Assembly: GCF_014763045.1 (NCBI RefSeq)
Contig: NZ_JACTAG010000001.1
Coordinates: 62,001-126,000 of the forward strand
DNA from: Sulfitobacter aestuariivivens
Lineage (GTDB): Bacteria > Pseudomonadota > Alphaproteobacteria > Rhodobacterales > Rhodobacteraceae
DNA length: 64,000 nucleotides
Direction: 5' to 3'
Part shown: in pieces, positions 34,200 through 43,442 of the stretch
Position numbering within the stretch: position 1 is the first letter of the stretch
Layout: every line of letters begins with the position of its first letter
Notes under the pieces: model-generated
Databases searched by the model: none
What the model saw: the letters and a program-made list of their open reading frames with translations, nothing else
Told to the model about the DNA's origin: nothing
Translations under genes and position numbers: made by a program

Positions 34200-35113
34200 C
34201 CCCTATTTTCACCTTCGAGGGGATCTACACCCCCATTGTCACGCCGCTGCGCCTTGACGGCAGTTTCAACCGTGATGCGCTTGCCGATCAGGTGGAACAT
34301 CTGGTCGACGCAGGTGTGCATGGCATCATATCCGGCGGGTCGACGGGCGAAAACTATGCCCAGACGGTCGAGGAACGTCTGTCGCTTGCGACATTTACCA
34401 AAGAGTGCCTGAAAGGCCGTCTGCCGCTGATCGTCGGGACGGGCACGATGCGCACGCCGGATTCCATTGCCCTAGCTAGTGGCGCGCGCGAGATGAAGGC
34501 GGATGCGATTTTGTTGGGCACACCGCCCTATGCGGTGCCGACGGCGCGCGAAAATGCCTTGAATGCGCTGGCCATTGACCGGGCGGCAAATCTGCCGGTC
34601 ATTCTGTACAACTATCCCGGTCGCATGGGTGTTTCGATGGATGAGGAATTCCTCGACCGGGTGGGGCGGTCGCGGAATTTCTGCGCGATCAAGGAATCAT
34701 CGGGGGATATCAACCGTGTGCATCTGCTGGCGCGGGACTATCCGCATATCCAGATGTCATGTGGCATGGACGATCAGGCGCTGGAGTTCTTTGCCTGGGG
34801 CGCGCGCAGCTGGGTCTGTGCGGGGTCGAATTTTCTGCCCCGTGAACACGTCGCCCTTTACGAGGCATGCGCCGTTGAGGGCAATTTTGACAAGGGTCGC
34901 CGGATCATGTCAGCGATGATGCCGCTGATGCGTGTGCTGGAGCAGGGCGGCAAATTCGTGGCTTGCGTCAAACACGGCACGACGATGGCGGGCATTGACA
35001 CGGGCGGCATGATGCCGCCGCTCAAACCGCTGAACAAGGATGACAAGCGTGCGCTTGAGCAGGTCATTCGCGTGCTCAAGACCACCATCAGCAACATTCA
35101 GGCAGAAGGGTAA
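34196..35113 (+). CDS. DapA-like (dihydrodipicolinate synthase / N-acetylneuraminate lyase superfamily) protein
   Basis: A 305-residue class I aldolase-fold protein. The Schiff-base Lys166 is in FCAIKESSGD, and the assisting Tyr138 in YNYPGRMG. The substrate-carboxylate motif is GGSTGENYAQT, where DapA proper has GTTGE. It catalyses pyruvate- or keto-acid-dependent aldol, lyase or dehydratase chemistry. In a GntR-controlled operon with an aldehyde dehydrogenase and amine-type oxidoreductases, a catabolic lyase/dehydratase role is far likelier than lysine biosynthesis. The exact reaction cannot be read from the sequence. Confidence 0.9.
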   Translation: MTPIFTFEGIYTPIVTPLRLDGSFNRDALADQVEHLVDAGVHGIISGGSTGENYAQTVEERLSLATFTKECLKGRLPLIVGTGTMRTPDSIALASGAREMKADAILLGTPPYAVPTARENALNALAIDRAANLPVILYNYPGRMGVSMDEEFLDRVGRSRNFCAIKESSGDINRVHLLARDYPHIQMSCGMDDQALEFFAWGARSWVCAGSNFLPREHVALYEACAVEGNFDKGRRIMSAMMPLMRVLEQGGKFVACVKHGTTMAGIDTGGMMPPLKPLNKDDKRALEQVIRVLKTTISNIQAEG

Positions 35114-35117
35114 GATT

Positions 35118-36614
35118 ATGGGATTGCTTACAAAAGAAGAATACGCCGCGATTGCCGCAGAGCTTGAGTTGCCCACCGCCGCCTTTATTGACGGCAGCTA
35201 TCGCCCGGCGGCGTCCGGCAAGACGTTTGCGACTGTGAACCCCGCCACCGACACACCGCTGGCCGAGATTGCCGCCTGTGGCTCGGAGGATGTTGATTTC
35301 GCCGTCGCCAAGGCGCGGGATGCGTTCGAGGATGGGCGGTGGTCGCGGTTGCATCCCAGCGCGCGCAAGGACGTGTTGATCCGGCTGGCCAAGCTGCTGA
35401 CCCGCAACGCCCGCGAACTGGCCGTGATGGAGAGCATCGACAGCGGCAAGACCATTTTCGATTGCGAGACGGTGGATATTCCGGAGGCGATCAACTGCAT
35501 CAAGTGGCACGCGGAAGCCATTGACAAGATTTACGATTATACCGCACCAGCATCGGATGATCACATCGCCATGGTGGTTCGGGAACCGGTTGGTGTGGTC
35601 GGGCTGGTGCTGCCGTGGAACTTTCCGTTGCTGATGCTGGCGTGGAAGATTGCGCCGGCGCTGGCGTCGGGGTGTTCGGTGATCGTGAAACCCGCCGAAG
35701 AGACATCGCTGACCGCGCTGCGGGTGGCCGAGCTGGCGCATGAAGCGGGCGTGCCGCGCGGGGTGTTCAATGTGCTGCCGGGGTCGGGACCTGAGGTTGG
35801 CGAACCCCTGGGACGGCACATGGATGTAGACATGGTCAGCTTCACCGGCTCGACCGTGACGGGCAAACGGTTCTTGACCTATGCGGGCGAAAGCAATGCC
35901 AAGGAGGTGGTCCTTGAGATGGGTGGCAAAAATCCCTGCGTGGTGATGGACGATGCCGAAAACCTCGACCGGGTTGCGGCGCATGTGGTCAACGGGGCGT
36001 TTTGGAACATGGGGGAAAACTGTTCAGCCATCAGTCGGTTGATCGTGCACAAGGCGGTCAAAGCCGAGCTGTTGGACAAGATCGAAGCGCATGTGCGCGA
36101 ATGGCCGCTTGGCGACCCGCTGGATCCCGAGACACGGCTGGGGGCAATGGTGTCGAAAGCGCATTTTGCGAAGGTTTCCGGGTATTTGAAAGATGCGCCT
36201 AACGTCCGGGTTGGCGGCGGTGCCGAGGGCGGGTTTGTTGAAGCGACCGTGTTGGAACTACCTGACAATGCCCACAGGCTGGCGCGCGATGAAATCTTTG
36301 GCCCGGTCCTGAGCGTGATCGATGTGTCGAGCTTTGATGAGGCGATTTCAGTGGCGAACGACACGGATTACGGTCTGTGCGCGTCGCTTTTCACCAGCCA
36401 TGCCAAACGCGCAATGCGCGGCGCGCGGATGCTGCGCGCGGGTACGGTCACGGTGAACAGCTATGGGGAGGGCGATATCACGACACCCTTTGGCGGGTAC
36501 AAGCAATCCGGGTTCGGAGGGCGCGATAACGGCATCTTTGCCCATGACCAATATACCCAGCTCAAGACCATATGGCTGGATCTGGCGGATGATGCGGATG
36601 AGGCGGTGGTCTGA
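35118..36614 (+). CDS. Aldehyde dehydrogenase (PuuC-like)
   Basis: A 498-residue ALDH starting at ATG 35118, four bases after the previous stop; the longer frame from 35040 overlaps the DapA-like gene. The nucleophile is Cys302 (MGENCSAISRL), the general base Glu267 (LEMGGKNPCVV), and the NAD region is LPWNFPLLMLAWKIAPALASG. The pattern is close to gamma-glutamyl-aminobutyraldehyde dehydrogenase (PuuC) and related amino-aldehyde enzymes. Together with the flavin oxidase at the end of the operon it suggests breakdown of an amine or cyclic imino acid through an aldehyde; this is inference from gene content. Confidence 0.92.
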   Translation: MGLLTKEEYAAIAAELELPTAAFIDGSYRPAASGKTFATVNPATDTPLAEIAACGSEDVDFAVAKARDAFEDGRWSRLHPSARKDVLIRLAKLLTRNARELAVMESIDSGKTIFDCETVDIPEAINCIKWHAEAIDKIYDYTAPASDDHIAMVVREPVGVVGLVLPWNFPLLMLAWKIAPALASGCSVIVKPAEETSLTALRVAELAHEAGVPRGVFNVLPGSGPEVGEPLGRHMDVDMVSFTGSTVTGKRFLTYAGESNAKEVVLEMGGKNPCVVMDDAENLDRVAAHVVNGAFWNMGENCSAISRLIVHKAVKAELLDKIEAHVREWPLGDPLDPETRLGAMVSKAHFAKVSGYLKDAPNVRVGGGAEGGFVEATVLELPDNAHRLARDEIFGPVLSVIDVSSFDEAISVANDTDYGLCASLFTSHAKRAMRGARMLRAGTVTVNSYGEGDITTPFGGYKQSGFGGRDNGIFAHDQYTQLKTIWLDLADDADEAVV

Positions 36615-37369
36615 TGCGCATTGGCTTTATCGGGACCGGAGAGATTGCCGGTTACATGGTGCGCGGCCTTGCCGGGCGGGGGCATCAGATCCGGGTGTCT
36701 GCCCGCAACGCGCAAAAGGCGGCCGCGCTGGCAAAGGAAGTCGCGGGTGTCGAGGTGGCCGAGAATGCGGAGATTGTGGCCCGTTCGGACGTGGTGTTCT
36801 TGTGCCTGATGGCGGGCGTGGCGCGCGATGTCCTGCCAACGTTACCGTTTCGCGCGGATCAGGCCGTGGTGTCGGTGATGACGGACATGCCGCTGGCCGC
36901 ACTGCACGAGCTTTGTGCGCCGGCGGTGGACATTGCCTGCACAATCCCGCTGTCGGCGATTGCGACGGGGGGGGGGTCGATGTTGCCGGTTTATCCGCAA
37001 TCGGCCGCGCTGGAGGCGCTTTTTGGTCAAACCGACACCCTGGTGCCGGTGGCATCCGAGGCAGCGCTTAACGCGCATTTCGGAGGCTCGGCGCTGTCTG
37101 CGCCATTGATCGCGTTGATGCAGACGGGGGCCGCGTGGCTGGCCCGGCAGACCGGTGACAAGCAGGCTGCCGAATCCTATGTGGCGGGTGTGTTTGCGGG
37201 GTTCCTGCGACAGATGCAGGAGACCGGCGCAGATTTCGAGACGCTTTTGCAAGGGTTGGCCACGGAAGGCGGTCTTAATGCCTCGCTCAAGGCGCATATG
37301 GCGCAAGCGGGGGCGCATGACGCGCTGACGGACGGGCTGGATGCGCTCAAACTGCGGCTTGGCCTTTGA
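36614..37369 (+). CDS. ProC-like NAD(P)-dependent reductase (pyrroline-5-carboxylate reductase family)
   Basis: A 251-residue protein with an N-terminal Rossmann motif GFIGTGEIAGYMVRGL and the second strand ending RVSARN, which suggests NADP preference. IPLSAIATGGGSMLPVYPQ and the helical C-terminal dimer region (ESYVAGVFAGFLRQM) match the ProC fold. It may reduce a cyclic imine such as a pyrroline carboxylate formed in this pathway, or act on a related imine. It overlaps the previous stop by one base (TGATG) and the next gene likewise, so it is fully coupled. The run of nine G at 36967-36975 inside the gene is a possible slippage site. Confidence 0.85.
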   Translation: MRIGFIGTGEIAGYMVRGLAGRGHQIRVSARNAQKAAALAKEVAGVEVAENAEIVARSDVVFLCLMAGVARDVLPTLPFRADQAVVSVMTDMPLAALHELCAPAVDIACTIPLSAIATGGGSMLPVYPQSAALEALFGQTDTLVPVASEAALNAHFGGSALSAPLIALMQTGAAWLARQTGDKQAAESYVAGVFAGFLRQMQETGADFETLLQGLATEGGLNASLKAHMAQAGAHDALTDGLDALKLRLGL

Positions 37370-38703
37370 TGTACCGCGCGGCGTGCACGCCTCATTTCGA
37401 TACGCCTGCGGCCTGGGCGGAAATTCTTGGGCCCTACCCGGCGGTGCAATCGCTTGAGGCGGACGCCACGGCGGATGTCACGGTGATCGGTGCGGGGTTT
37501 GCCGGGCTGTCTGCGGCGTGGCGGTTGCATCAGCTTGATCCCACCCTTGATATCATCGTGCTGGACGCCCAGCGGATTGCCGAAGGGTCGGCGGGGCGCA
37601 ATTCGGGGTTCATGATTGATCTGCCGCATGATCTGGCCTCGGATGATTATGCGGGGTCGGGGGATGATCGGGCGCTGACGGCTCTTAATCGTGGGGCGAT
37701 CCGGTTTGCGCGCGACGCGGTCGAGGCTTTGGAGATAGATGCGGCCTATGCCGATCCGGCGGGCAAGGTGAACGGGGCGGCGTCTGCGGCGGGGGATGCG
37801 CACAACCAAAGCTATGCGCGGCATCTGGCGGGCCTTGGTGAGGCTTTCGAGATGCTGGATGCGCGGGCGATGCGGGAGCTTACCGGCAGCGCATATTATA
37901 CCTCGGGTCTTTACACGCCGGGCACGATGATCCTGCAACCGGCGGGCTATGTGCGCGGGCTTGCCGCAGGGCTGCGACGCAACGGCGTGCGGGTTCTTGA
38001 GCGCACGCCTGTGCGCGCGTTTGACCGGGCGGGAGATGGCTGGCAGATCACGACGCCCGGGGGCAGGATCAGCACCAACCGGATCATTCTGGCCAATAAC
38101 GGCCATCTGGAAAGCTTTGGCGTGGCCAAGGGCCGGTTGATGCAGCTTTTCCTCTATGCCTCGATGACGCCGGAGCTGTCGGCGGATCAGATAAAGGCGC
38201 TGGGGGGCGCGCCGCGCTGGGGTGTGACCCCGGCTGATCCGATGGGCACGACCATGCGGCGGATTGATACCGCACAGGGGGGCAACCGGATCATCACGCG
38301 CACCTGTGCGACGCTGCGACCGGGGATGCGCGCGTCGGCGCGGGATGTGGCCCGGGCGGCGGCCACCCAACAAAGAAAGTTTGACGCGCGTTTTCCGCAG
38401 TTTGCTGGGATGTCGATGGCATATGCCTGGGCCGGCCACCTGTGCCTGAGCCTGAATGGCGTGTCGGTCACGCGGCAGATTGATCACAACCTGCGCGCGG
38501 CCTGCGTACAGAACGGGTTGGGCACCGCGCGGGGCACGCTGAGCGGGATTGCCGCGGCTGAGGCGACGCTGGGTCGCAGCAGCGATATCACCCGCTTTTT
38601 CGAAGCGCAGGACGCGCCCCGGCGGCTGCCGCCGCAGCCCTTTGCCACCTGGGGCGCAAATGCCTATCTGCGCTGGAAAGAGTGGCGCGCCGGGGCAGAA
38701 TAG
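37369..38703 (+). CDS. FAD-dependent oxidoreductase (DAO family, amine/amino-acid oxidase-like)
   Basis: A 444-residue DAO-fold flavoprotein. The dinucleotide motif is TVIGAGFAGLSAAWRLHQ with the acidic end of the second strand in IIVLDAQ, and GSAGRNSGFMIDLPHDL follows as in PuuB-like oxidases. The C-terminal part contains AGHLCLSLNGVS and NGLGTARGTLSG, the second FAD-binding region. It should oxidise the C-N bond of an amine or amino acid. It is last in the GntR/DapA/ALDH/ProC operon and probably feeds that pathway with imine or aldehyde. The start at ATG 37369 overlaps the previous stop. Confidence 0.9.
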   Translation: MYRAACTPHFDTPAAWAEILGPYPAVQSLEADATADVTVIGAGFAGLSAAWRLHQLDPTLDIIVLDAQRIAEGSAGRNSGFMIDLPHDLASDDYAGSGDDRALTALNRGAIRFARDAVEALEIDAAYADPAGKVNGAASAAGDAHNQSYARHLAGLGEAFEMLDARAMRELTGSAYYTSGLYTPGTMILQPAGYVRGLAAGLRRNGVRVLERTPVRAFDRAGDGWQITTPGGRISTNRIILANNGHLESFGVAKGRLMQLFLYASMTPELSADQIKALGGAPRWGVTPADPMGTTMRRIDTAQGGNRIITRTCATLRPGMRASARDVARAAATQQRKFDARFPQFAGMSMAYAWAGHLCLSLNGVSVTRQIDHNLRAACVQNGLGTARGTLSGIAAAEATLGRSSDITRFFEAQDAPRRLPPQPFATWGANAYLRWKEWRAGAE

Positions 38704-38739
38704 TGGACGTGCCCAGACCGCTGGCGTACACCGCAGCGC

Positions 38740-39783
38740 ATGAAAGACCCGGTTCATATCATCCGTCGCCTGTGGCAGCGCAGCAAAGAGCATCGCCGCC
38801 GCGCCCGATTTGCCGCGTCGCTAAGGCATGTTCATGGTGCGGAGACGCTTGAGACCGGCCCGGATGATGTGATCGCCATCGTTCTGGTGCGCAATGGAAG
38901 CTACTATTTGGATGCGTTTCTGGATTATTACCGCGCTATGGGGATCCGGCATTTTGCGGTGATGGATAATGGATCGACCGACGACACGATCGCGCGCCTG
39001 TCGCGCGAACCGGGGGTTGTGATCGACCAGTGCAGCTTGCCCCTGGCTGGTTATGAGCATTTGTTGCGCGCATACCCTGCACAGACCTACGGGCGCGACC
39101 GATGGTGTCTCTATGTCGACATGGACGAGATGCTGGATTTCGAGGGCCGCAAGACCCACGGGATATCTGCGTTGACCAGCTATATGCAGGCGCAGGGCCA
39201 CACCGCGCTGGTGGCGCAGATGCTGGAAATGTTTCCCAAGGGTCCGCTGTCACAGGCGGCAGGGATGACGTTTCAGAAGGCGCTGGACTCCTTCCTCTAT
39301 TACGATATCTCTGCGCTTGAGCGGTTTGGCTACCACAGCCAAGCCATTGAATTTTCGGCCCTGCTGGCGGCAAATGAAACCGCAAATCCGGATATTCCGT
39401 TTCTGTTTGGCGGTGTGCGCGGCAAGGTTTTCGGAGAAGCCTGCTGTCTGACGAAACATCCGCTGATATTCAACGGCGACGGGGTGCAGCCGGCCCCGCA
39501 TCCGCATCTGTCGATGGGTGTTGTGTGTTCAGACGCCACGGCGGTGCTCAAGCACTACAAGTTTGCCAATGATACCTTGGCGCGCGATGCGGCAAGCCTG
39601 AGGAGCGGTGCGGTTGCGCATGGCGAAGATGAGGCGCGGGCGAAAGTCATGCAGGTGCGCCCCGATGTTTCGCTGTTTTCGCTTGATGCGCAACGGTGGG
39701 GTCGGGTGGAGCAATTGTACAAGGCTGATTTTTTGCAACGCGCGCCCACCTACACGGCACATCTTGAGGCGACAGCGCGATGA
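38740..39783 (+). CDS. Glycosyltransferase family 2-like protein
   Basis: A 347-residue protein. After a basic N-terminus (WQRSKEHRRRARFAASL), residues about 45-200 show a GT2/GT92-like nucleotide-sugar fold: VIAIVLVRNGSYYLDAFLDYYRAMG, MDNGSTDDT and the metal-binding CLYVDMDEMLDF. The C-terminal half (GGVRGKVFGEACCLTKHPLIF) resembles other proteobacterial DUF-type glycosyltransferases that modify surface polysaccharide. No signal peptide, so it acts on the cytoplasmic face. Its stop overlaps the next glycosyltransferase (ATGA). It opens the polysaccharide region of the window. Confidence 0.82.
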   Translation: MKDPVHIIRRLWQRSKEHRRRARFAASLRHVHGAETLETGPDDVIAIVLVRNGSYYLDAFLDYYRAMGIRHFAVMDNGSTDDTIARLSREPGVVIDQCSLPLAGYEHLLRAYPAQTYGRDRWCLYVDMDEMLDFEGRKTHGISALTSYMQAQGHTALVAQMLEMFPKGPLSQAAGMTFQKALDSFLYYDISALERFGYHSQAIEFSALLAANETANPDIPFLFGGVRGKVFGEACCLTKHPLIFNGDGVQPAPHPHLSMGVVCSDATAVLKHYKFANDTLARDAASLRSGAVAHGEDEARAKVMQVRPDVSLFSLDAQRWGRVEQLYKADFLQRAPTYTAHLEATAR

Positions 39784-40724
39784 AACCTGCCGCAGTTGTC
39801 ATTGGTCGCAATGAAGGGGCCCGGCTTGTCGCCTGTCTGGCATCGCTGGAAGGCGAGGTGGGGCAGGTGATCTATGTCGATTCAGGGTCCACCGATGGGT
39901 CCATCGCGGCCGCACGCGCGCACGGGGCCCGGGTTGTTCTGTTGGATCAGGACGCTCCTTTCACTGCCGCGCGGGCGCGCAATGCGGGCTTTGCCGCCAT
40001 CGATCCGGGCACCGAATATGTTCAGTTTCTGGACGGAGACTGTGCCTTGCGCGCAGGCTGGATTAGCAAGGCTGCAGCGTTTCTGGACGCGCATGCGGAT
40101 GTGGCCGTGGTGTGTGGGCGGCGGCGCGAGCGCGCACCAGGGGCATCGATCTACAACGCGTTGATTGATCGGGAATGGGATACGCCCATGGGCGCGGCTT
40201 TGGCCTGTGGCGGGGATGCCTTGGTGCGGGTTGACGCACTTGCGGATGTGGGCGGGTACCGCGATGACCTGATCGCGGGGGAAGAGCCCGAGCTTTGTGT
40301 GCGGTTGCGCGCGGCGGGGTGGCGCATCTGGCGGCTGGATGCAGAAATGACCTGGCACGATGCTGCGCTGACGCGGTTTGATCAATGGTGGCAGCGCTGC
40401 CGTCGTGCAGGGCATGCCTTTGCCGAAGGTGCCGCTCTGCACGGTGCGCCGCCGGAACGCCACTGGGTGACAGAGACACGCCGCGCAATTGTCTGGGGGG
40501 CGGTCTTGCCACTTGCGATTATTCTGGCCGCGCTGCTGTTCGGCCCCTGGGCGTTGGTCGGGTTGGGGGTCTATCCGGCGCAGGTTGTGCGGTTGTCATC
40601 GCGCATGGGGTGGATGCAGGCTTTCTTCACAACGTTGGGGCGGTTTCCGGAAGCCTTGGGTGCGCTTGGATATTGGAAAAACCGGCTTTTGGGCAGGCGT
40701 AGACACTTGATCGAGTATAAGTGA
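39780..40724 (+). CDS. Glycosyltransferase family 2 with C-terminal membrane segments
   Basis: A 314-residue GT-A protein. VVIGRNEGARLVACLASL opens the fold, VDSGSTDGS binds the nucleotide and FLDGDCAL is the DxD-type metal site. GEEPELCVRLRAAGWRIWRLD is the typical acceptor-side helix with the catalytic ED-like pair. Residues about 240-275 form one or two membrane helices (AIVWGAVLPLAIILAALLFGPWALVGLGVY), anchoring it at the inner membrane. It is translationally coupled to the gene before and adds a sugar to a lipid-linked or polysaccharide acceptor. Confidence 0.9.
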   Translation: MKPAAVVIGRNEGARLVACLASLEGEVGQVIYVDSGSTDGSIAAARAHGARVVLLDQDAPFTAARARNAGFAAIDPGTEYVQFLDGDCALRAGWISKAAAFLDAHADVAVVCGRRRERAPGASIYNALIDREWDTPMGAALACGGDALVRVDALADVGGYRDDLIAGEEPELCVRLRAAGWRIWRLDAEMTWHDAALTRFDQWWQRCRRAGHAFAEGAALHGAPPERHWVTETRRAIVWGAVLPLAIILAALLFGPWALVGLGVYPAQVVRLSSRMGWMQAFFTTLGRFPEALGALGYWKNRLLGRRRHLIEYK

Positions 40725-40766
40725 AGAAGATCTGTTAATGCTTTGATTTCAAATCCTATGGGGCTT

Positions 40767-41519
40767 TCAGCCAATCCGCTGCCGCAGGGCCTGTGCTACA
40801 AGCCGGGGCAGGATCGCAAAGCATTTGGCGTAGCGCGGCACCATCCGGCGGGGGTTTTCCGCGGCGCGCCATAACCATTCAAGCGCGAGAACGCGCAGGA
40901 TCTTCGGCGCGCGGACCTGATGGCCCGATAAGAAATCGAGACCCGCCCCGATGGAGGCAAACCCGACCCGGGGCGCCTTGTCGCGGCCAAAGGCTGCAAA
41001 GATTTCCTGCTTTGGCGCCCCCAACGCAATGAAGCACAGGCCAGCGCCACTGGCGGCAAGTTCGGAGAGGATGGCGGTTGCCTCGGCCCCTTCGGGATCA
41101 AATCCATAGGGCGGGGCAGAGACATAGGCGACGGCCAGACCCGGAACCCGCGTCGTCAGCGCCTTAGACGCGCCGGCCAGCGCCGCGTCACTGCTGCCGA
41201 CAAGTGCCACGGGCACCTGCAGTTCTGCACAAAGCGCGCACAGCGGGACGATCAGTTCAGAGCCCGGCATCAGGTCGACCGGCGTGCCTGCCAGCCGTGC
41301 CAGCCAGACGATGGGGCGTCCGTCAGCCACTACCAGATTATGCGCCTTGTAGGCCTTCAGAAACGCGGGATCGACGGGCAGTTTGGTCAAGTGATCCAGA
41401 TTGATAGTGGCCAGCGCGAATCCGTCGCGGCGGTTCAGCCTGTCGCGCAGGGTGTGAAACAATGCCGAACGGGTGGGAACATTGACCGCAATTTCACTGG
41501 AACCCGTGCCAAATTTCAC
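40767..41519 (-). CDS. WecB/TagA/CpsF family glycosyltransferase
   Basis: About 250 residues of the WecB/TagA/CpsF family (GT26), which transfers N-acetylmannosamine-type or glucosyl residues to lipid-linked sugars in capsule and exopolysaccharide assembly. Diagnostic parts are ATINLDHLTKL, VVADGRPIVWLARL, VALVGSSDAAL, FIALGAPKQEIF and the SIGAGLDFLSG motif, then APKILRVLALEWLWRA. No good ATG exists; GTG at 41519 with CAGG upstream is my choice, and TTG at 41534 is an alternative. It lies convergent to the preceding glycosyltransferases and divergent from the polymerase-like gene. Confidence 0.9.
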   Translation of the reverse strand: MKFGTGSSEIAVNVPTRSALFHTLRDRLNRRDGFALATINLDHLTKLPVDPAFLKAYKAHNLVVADGRPIVWLARLAGTPVDLMPGSELIVPLCALCAELQVPVALVGSSDAALAGASKALTTRVPGLAVAYVSAPPYGFDPEGAEATAILSELAASGAGLCFIALGAPKQEIFAAFGRDKAPRVGFASIGAGLDFLSGHQVRAPKILRVLALEWLWRAAENPRRMVPRYAKCFAILPRLVAQALRQRIG

Positions 41520-41716
41520 ACGGCACCTGTGCAAGTCAGGGGCAGCATCGCCGTCTCGAGAGAGGTCTTGCGGTGTGGTATTTGCAGTAATTCTCGCATC
41601 TTACAGGAAAGACTTCACCCATCACGCCGCCATCTGGGGAAAATCTAGCGGGATGACAGCGCCAGTACCAGATGATAATTTCCGGCCACCGCCCGGTGCC
41701 ATCCAAAAGGACGTCC

Positions 41717-43174
41717 ATGCCCAACGGTATCGCATATCTGATGCTGCTCTTGTGGCCGCTGGTCTGCCTGATCCTGTTTCGCACCCAGAAGCTGGAGCGC
41801 GCGCTGATCTGGTCGATCCTTGGGGGGTATCTTTTCCTGCCGCCCCTGACGGAGTTTAACCTGCCGCTGGTTCCCGCGATGGACAAGGTATCCATACCGA
41901 ACCTGAGCGTGCTGCTGATCCTGCTATTCGCAATGAAGGAGAAAGTCAGGCTGATCCCGGCGTCGCGTCTGGCGATTTGGCTGGCGGTCGGGCTTATTCT
42001 GTCTGCGGTTCCGACGGTGTTGACCAACGGCGATCCGATCATTTTCGAGGTCTTGCGCGATGCGGACCCGATTGTGTTCATGATTGATGCGCTGCCCGGC
42101 CAGTCGGTGCGCGATATCGGGTCGGTGCTGATTGCGCAGGTGCTGACGCTGGTGCCCTTCCTGCTGGCGCGGCAGTTCCTGAGCTCTGAAGACGGGTTGC
42201 GGGAAATTCTGCTGGCGCTGGTGGTTGGCGGGCTGATCTATTCGATCCCGTCACTGATTGAAATCCGGTTCAGCCCGCAGATCAACATCTGGGTCTACGG
42301 GTTCTTCCAGCATTCCTTTGAGCAGATGATGCGGGGGGGCGGGTTCCGGCCGATCGTGTTCCTGCCGCATGGGCTGTGGCTGGCGTTGTTCATGTGCACG
42401 GCGCTGTTGGCGGCGGCGGCCCTGACGCGGACGGTGTCGTTGGTCGACCGCTGGAAGATGGTCCTGATCGTGGGCTATCTGGCGGTGGTGCTGGTGCTGT
42501 GCAAGAGCCTCGCGTCGCTGGCCTACGGGATCGTGCTGACACCGCTTGTTCTTTTTGTACCCGCGCGCTGGCAGATCCGTCTGGCCGTGGTGTTTGCGGT
42601 TGTTGCGGTTGGCTACCCAATGCTGCGCAATGCGGGTGTCATTCCAACTGATGACATTGTGGCCTGGGTTGCCTCGTTCAATCCCGAGCGGGCCCAATCG
42701 CTGGGATATCGGTTCAACAACGAAGAGCAACTTCTTGTTCGCGCGGCAGAAAAGCCTCTGTTTGGCTGGGGGGGCTGGGGCCGCAGCCTGATCCGGCATA
42801 CAGAGACCGGTGAAATCCTGTCGATCCCGGATGGCCGCTGGATCATCGTCTTCGGGACGTTTGGCTGGTTGGGCTACGTCTGCGAGTTCGGACTGCTGGC
42901 GCTGCCGCTGGTGCTGATGGGGCTCTATGTGTTTCGGCAGGGGGATCGGCATCTGTCGCCCTATGTTGCGCCGCTGACGCTGATCCTGGGGATCACCATG
43001 ATGGACATGCTGCTGAATGCGACGCTGACGCCGATGACATGGCTGACTGCGGGGGCTATTCTGGGGCATGCGGAGAAACTGATGCCGCGCAAGGTGGCCA
43101 TGCCGCATCGCCTTGAGATGCAGGCGGCGATGGGCGGGCAGGACGGTGCCAAGGGCAAGCGAACGGTGATGTGA
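41717..43174 (+). CDS. O-antigen ligase / exopolysaccharide polymerase-like membrane protein
   Basis: A 485-residue protein with ten to twelve hydrophobic segments and a large periplasmic loop before the last helices, as in Wzy/WaaL-type proteins. The loop contains SLGYRFNNEEQLLVRAAEKPLFGWGGWGR, whose FGWGGWGR matches the PxxGxG-like motif of O-antigen ligase family members. It probably polymerises or ligates the repeat units made by the neighbouring glycosyltransferases. The start is ATG 41717 with AAAGGA at the right distance; an open frame from 41672 extends upstream without a ribosome-binding site. Confidence 0.85.
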   Translation: MPNGIAYLMLLLWPLVCLILFRTQKLERALIWSILGGYLFLPPLTEFNLPLVPAMDKVSIPNLSVLLILLFAMKEKVRLIPASRLAIWLAVGLILSAVPTVLTNGDPIIFEVLRDADPIVFMIDALPGQSVRDIGSVLIAQVLTLVPFLLARQFLSSEDGLREILLALVVGGLIYSIPSLIEIRFSPQINIWVYGFFQHSFEQMMRGGGFRPIVFLPHGLWLALFMCTALLAAAALTRTVSLVDRWKMVLIVGYLAVVLVLCKSLASLAYGIVLTPLVLFVPARWQIRLAVVFAVVAVGYPMLRNAGVIPTDDIVAWVASFNPERAQSLGYRFNNEEQLLVRAAEKPLFGWGGWGRSLIRHTETGEILSIPDGRWIIVFGTFGWLGYVCEFGLLALPLVLMGLYVFRQGDRHLSPYVAPLTLILGITMMDMLLNATLTPMTWLTAGAILGHAEKLMPRKVAMPHRLEMQAAMGGQDGAKGKRTVM

Positions 43175-43442
43175 CGCGCGCCCGTGGCCGGGGCCACAGC
43201 ACGGCAATTCAGGCAAAAGTGTTGCGACAGAGGGAAAAGTCCCCGCAAAAACACCGTTGTGATGTGTTAGAATACTCTTTGAAAGGTTGCCGGATACGCA
43301 ACAATCGGCTGCAAACCAGCCCATTTGGCGATCTTCTACCTGGGGTTAGGCGGGATTCCATCTTTTCGTCATAGTTGACACATATGAAAAGCTGCAAGTG
43401 ACCACCCTTTGACGAGTAGAATAGTAAGAAGACGTTGATGCA
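43175..43442. other. Leader region of the PKS/NRPS operon
   Basis: 268 bp between the polymerase-like gene and the PKS gene, markedly richer in A/T towards its end. TTGACA occurs at 43375-43380 and TAGAAT at 43268-43273 and 43417-43422, but none of these form a -35/-10 pair with 16-18 bp spacing, so I do not call a promoter. AGAAGA before the PKS ATG is a weak ribosome-binding site. The operon's own promoter is most likely here. Confidence 0.4.

Noticed and set aside
37177..38793. 538-codon minus-strand ORF over the flavin oxidase
   Set aside because: The Arg/Pro-rich product is a frame shadow; the plus-strand gene carries clear FAD-binding motifs.
43370..43425. Sigma-70 promoter for the PKS operon (TTGACA at 43375, TAGAAT at 43417)
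   Set aside because: The spacing between the two hexamers is far above 16-18 bp, and no other pair fits.
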